A DNA stretch of 64,000 nt from Akkermansia sp. (GTDB lineage Bacteria; Verrucomicrobiota; Verrucomicrobiia; Verrucomicrobiales; Akkermansiaceae): positions 1 to 64,000 of the forward strand of contig JAGBDZ010000061.1 of assembly GCA_017937215.1 (NCBI GenBank), written 5' to 3'. The notes beneath the pieces were generated by a model. That model made no database searches and had not been told where the DNA came from. It was given only the letters and a program-made list of their open reading frames with translations. The position numbers and the translations under genes are program-made. This document shows, one piece after another, positions 61,665 through 64,000 of this stretch; the first letter of the stretch is position 1; every line of letters starts with the position of its first letter.

Positions 61665-62300
61665 TCAATGGTGGTGGCCACAGCTGCACTCGCCATGCTC
61701 ATGCCCACAGTTGCATTCATGGTCATGCCCGCAGCTGCACTCATGCTCGCCGCATGAGCAGCAATGCTCAGCTTCCGGGTCATAGTCTGCATCCTCAATT
61801 TCGGGCGGCAGCGGCTCATCATCATCCGGGTGGTACGGCGGTTCCAGTCGCGCGGCCAGCGCGGGGGTGGCAGCCACCTCTGCCGCAAAGCGCCCGTGCA
61901 GATTGCGGGTGCGCAGGTTGGCACCGGCCGCCAGCAACTGGTCTACAATGGATTCATAGCCATAATAGGCCGCCAGATGCAACGGAGGCTGCCCATAGGC
62001 ATTGCGTGCATTCACATCGGCACCGGCCGCCAGAAGCAAGGCAATGAGACCGGTATCCGGCTCAATCCCCACGGAAGCCAGGTCCGGGGCCAGGTCCACC
62101 TCGTCCTGCAAAAGAAGAGTGGCGGCCTGGCGGAGTGTTTCGGGAGCCTCACCATTCATAATGGCATCCAGAAACTCCTGCACAGGTTCGTCAAAATCAT
62201 CCGGGTCCAGGTCAGCAGCCATCTCCTGCAACTCTTCCAGCTGCACGCGGGGCTTCTCGTCCTCCTCCAGAGTCACACTGTTCCATTGCAAATCGCTCAT
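61665..62300 (-). CDS. Ankyrin-repeat protein with Cys/His-rich metal-binding tail
   Basis: The start at 62300 gives 211 residues (MSDLQWNSVTL). The longer frame to 62846 runs antisense to the next gene. Residues ~95-175 hold two to three ankyrin repeats (TGLIALLLAAGADVNARNA, GQPPLHLAAYYGYESIVDQLLAAGANL). The last 34 residues contain 9 Cys and 9 His in the pattern CSCGxH repeated about four times, which is expected to bind several metal ions such as Zn, Ni, Cu or Fe. The N-terminal half is acidic. The combination of a protein-binding solenoid and a metal-binding tail points to metal storage, sensing or delivery to a partner. It has no signal peptide. Confidence 0.8.
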   Translation of the reverse strand: MSDLQWNSVTLEEDEKPRVQLEELQEMAADLDPDDFDEPVQEFLDAIMNGEAPETLRQAATLLLQDEVDLAPDLASVGIEPDTGLIALLLAAGADVNARNAYGQPPLHLAAYYGYESIVDQLLAAGANLRTRNLHGRFAAEVAATPALAARLEPPYHPDDDEPLPPEIEDADYDPEAEHCCSCGEHECSCGHDHECNCGHEHGECSCGHHH

Positions 62301-62401
62301 GGGCGTACTATACCCCAAAATCACCATTCTTACCAGCACAATTAACGTATTCTGCATCAAGTCGGCATTTTGAGCTTTACAATGAACGCCAAAAGTGTAG
62401 C

Positions 62402-64000
62402 ATGGTAGACATGGCCAAGCTCCCCAACCGCACCACTTCAAAACTTCAGATAAAGACCAAGGCAAAGCCCGCTCCCCGGAAATCAGGAAAGGGGTGGATT
62501 GTTGCACTGCTGCTGATAGCCTTGGGCGGCGGTGGCTATTATGGCTACGATTACTACCAGCAAAAGGAAAATGAGCGTAAAGCAGAACTGGCAGCCAAGC
62601 GAGCTCGCCTGGAAGCCGAGAAACGCATGGCCGAAGAAATGGCTCGACTTGCAGCCGAAAAAGCAGAGCAGGACCGATTAGCCGCCGAGAAAGCAGAACG
62701 TGAACGTCTCGCGGCAGAAGAGGAGGCCCGACGCAAAGCCGCCGAAGAAGAGGCCGAACGCCTGCGCAAGCAGAAAGAAGCTGAGTCAGACACACCCGCC
62801 CCGGTAAAAGAGCCGGAGCCGGTGAAAGAAGAGCCCAAGGAAACACCCCAGCCCAGCGCCTACGACAATCCCGTCCCCCTGCATGGTGCAGCCGGTGCAG
62901 GTGCCGGAGCCCGAAAGCAGTTCGATGAGCTGGTGGACAACCTGCTCAAGAATCGCGATTTCGATGCCTTTGAAAAGGCCATGTCGGAGCAAATCAAGGA
63001 AAGCGCCGCCAACTACACCGGCAACAACAAGCTCAACTACGCCCAGTACAAGAACAACCGCAACCTGCTGCAGGCGGTAGACCTCTGCCTGCTCATCCGC
63101 ATGGCCGGTTCAGCGGCGCTCTCCGAAGTGCTGGCCACCGAAGGCAATGACAACGATAACAACGGTATCGACTTCTTCCGCTGGGCTCTGCGAGACAAGA
63201 GCCAGCCGCTTCACCTCTTCATGCAGAACTATCTGATGCAGGAAGGCCTGGATGAAAACGCCGGCCACTCCATCAAGCAGTTCTACACCATCTGGGCTGA
63301 TATCGACCCCAAGGACCGCACCAAATACCTCAACCTGGCCATTGCAGGCGCACTCATCAACCCGCAGCATGCCGAAGCCCGTGGTAGCTACCGCGATGAC
63401 TCCCCGCGCCTCTCCGTGCCGGAAGTCTGCGCCTACTTGCGCGAGAAAGACAAGCAGCGCAAGCTGGTTACGGATATTAAAAAGCTGAGTGTATCCCAAC
63501 TGCTGCATGTGGTGGATGTGCGTCTGCCCCAGAGTGAATTCGACTGGGCTGAGGAAAACGTGAACTACGCCCAGTCTGACTGGGGGGCAGCCTATAACTC
63601 CATCAAGTACGTAATGGAGCGCGCCGCCACCAGTAAGGATCTCTACAAGCTCTACTCCTTCGAGGAAATTCGCGAGGAAGGCGGTGTCTGCCGCGACCAG
63701 GGCTACTTCGCCTGCAACACCGGCAAATGCCGCGGCGTACCGGCCGTGTACATCGTGGGCGATGGCGACCGCGGCCCCCACGCCTGGATGGTAAACCTGG
63801 TAGACAACACACGCTGGGTGCAGACCAACTCCTACGGTTACAACAGCGGCCGCTTCACCAACCCTTGCTCCGGGCGCTCGCAGCATGAATCAGTGCTGCT
63901 CAATGTGGATGCCAAAACCACCGATGCCAAGCTGGCCCCTGCAGCCGATGCCATGGTGCTGGGTTCCTACCTCTCCCGCCTGGGTTGCGCAAAGGAAGCC
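62402..64000 (+). CDS. Membrane-anchored coiled-coil protein with transglutaminase-like domain (partial)
   Basis: This frame runs off the window end and covers 533 codons so far. It has a basic cytoplasmic N-terminus, one TM segment (~32-48), an Ala/Glu/Lys-rich coiled coil (~55-125), a Pro/Glu linker (~128-150), and a soluble region (~165 to end). Residues ~425-480 read like a transglutaminase-like core: C430 (GGVCRDQGYFA), H460 (GPHAWMVNLVD) and a following acidic/Asn position. Such folds include peptide-crosslinking enzymes and cysteine peptidases. The topology suggests a periplasmic enzyme held by an N-terminal anchor. Start at ATG 62402 or 62411; neither has a strong ribosome-binding site. 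Confidence 0.75.
   Translation, partial: MVDMAKLPNRTTSKLQIKTKAKPAPRKSGKGWIVALLLIALGGGGYYGYDYYQQKENERKAELAAKRARLEAEKRMAEEMARLAAEKAEQDRLAAEKAERERLAAEEEARRKAAEEEAERLRKQKEAESDTPAPVKEPEPVKEEPKETPQPSAYDNPVPLHGAAGAGAGARKQFDELVDNLLKNRDFDAFEKAMSEQIKESAANYTGNNKLNYAQYKNNRNLLQAVDLCLLIRMAGSAALSEVLATEGNDNDNNGIDFFRWALRDKSQPLHLFMQNYLMQEGLDENAGHSIKQFYTIWADIDPKDRTKYLNLAIAGALINPQHAEARGSYRDDSPRLSVPEVCAYLREKDKQRKLVTDIKKLSVSQLLHVVDVRLPQSEFDWAEENVNYAQSDWGAAYNSIKYVMERAATSKDLYKLYSFEEIREEGGVCRDQGYFACNTGKCRGVPAVYIVGDGDRGPHAWMVNLVDNTRWVQTNSYGYNSGRFTNPCSGRSQHESVLLNVDAKTTDAKLAPAADAMVLGSYLSRLGCAKEA

Noticed and set aside
62301-62846. Extended start of the ankyrin protein at 62846
   Set aside because: The extra part is antisense to the 62402 gene and has no similarity; the acidic ankyrin protein starts at 62300.

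Overview
The window looks like a chromosomal segment of a Verrucomicrobiota bacterium, most likely an Akkermansia relative. This is inferred from the N-terminus and architecture of a 3362-residue autotransporter, a secreted Cys-type sulfatase, a propionate/acetate-type CoA-transferase, high GC, and weak use of Shine-Dalgarno sequences. No rRNA gene is present to confirm it, and no complete tRNA gene or CRISPR array was seen.

Layout. 1-456 has no convincing gene. 457-1761 (-) is a Sel1-repeat lipoprotein. 1903-11991 (-) is the giant autotransporter. 12099-12254 is an inverted-repeat-bounded segment between the autotransporter and a divergent tyrosine recombinase (12267-13274, +). I read this as a DNA inversion switch: the segment carries a TTGAC -35 element that would form a 17-bp-spaced promoter with a fixed TAGAAT -10 in front of the autotransporter only after inversion. 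13451-18003 (+) holds a sulfatase, an SAH-hydrolase-like Rossmann protein, a membrane protein and a 4HBT thioesterase. 17918-19630 (-) is a lipoprotein alpha/beta hydrolase with a leaderless-looking promoter. 19777-29397 (-) is a merged str/S10 ribosomal operon (rpsL, rpsG, fusA, rpsJ, rplC, rplD, rplW, rplB, rpsS, X, rplV, rpsC, rplP, rpmC, rpsQ, rplN). It has no tuf, it ends after rplN, and X is an exported coiled-coil protein inserted between rpsS and rplV. 29895-32166 (-) is an ABC transporter pair and 32359-33087 (-) a voltage-gated K+ channel.

33154-41212 (-) is an AT-rich defence island with four nuclease-type systems: an HSDR_N-like protein, a GmrSD-like DUF262/DUF1524 protein, a Shedu (SduA/DUF4263) protein, and an MmeI-like fused restriction-methylation enzyme. 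41701-46167 (+) is a purine cluster (purC, a PurS-like gene, purL, purQ). 46308-50443 (+) is an AbiEi/AbiEii toxin-antitoxin pair followed at 4 nt by a SNF2 helicase. 50516-56335 (+) holds recA, a SprT-like protein, a class A PBP and a polytopic membrane protein. 56424-61396 (+) holds a GHL10-like glycosidase, a sugar-porter MFS protein with a large extra loop, and a CoA-transferase. 61393-62300 (-) encodes an RHH protein and an ankyrin protein with a Cys/His-rich tail. From 62402 to the window end (+) runs a partial membrane-anchored coiled-coil protein with a transglutaminase-like domain.

Two themes cut across regions. First, many promoters sit so close to the start codon that the mRNA would have a leader of 0-7 nt, and most ribosomal-protein genes lack a Shine-Dalgarno sequence. 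Second, tandem heptamer repeats (ATTGACN and relatives) occupy several intergenic gaps, including those directly before purL and purQ.
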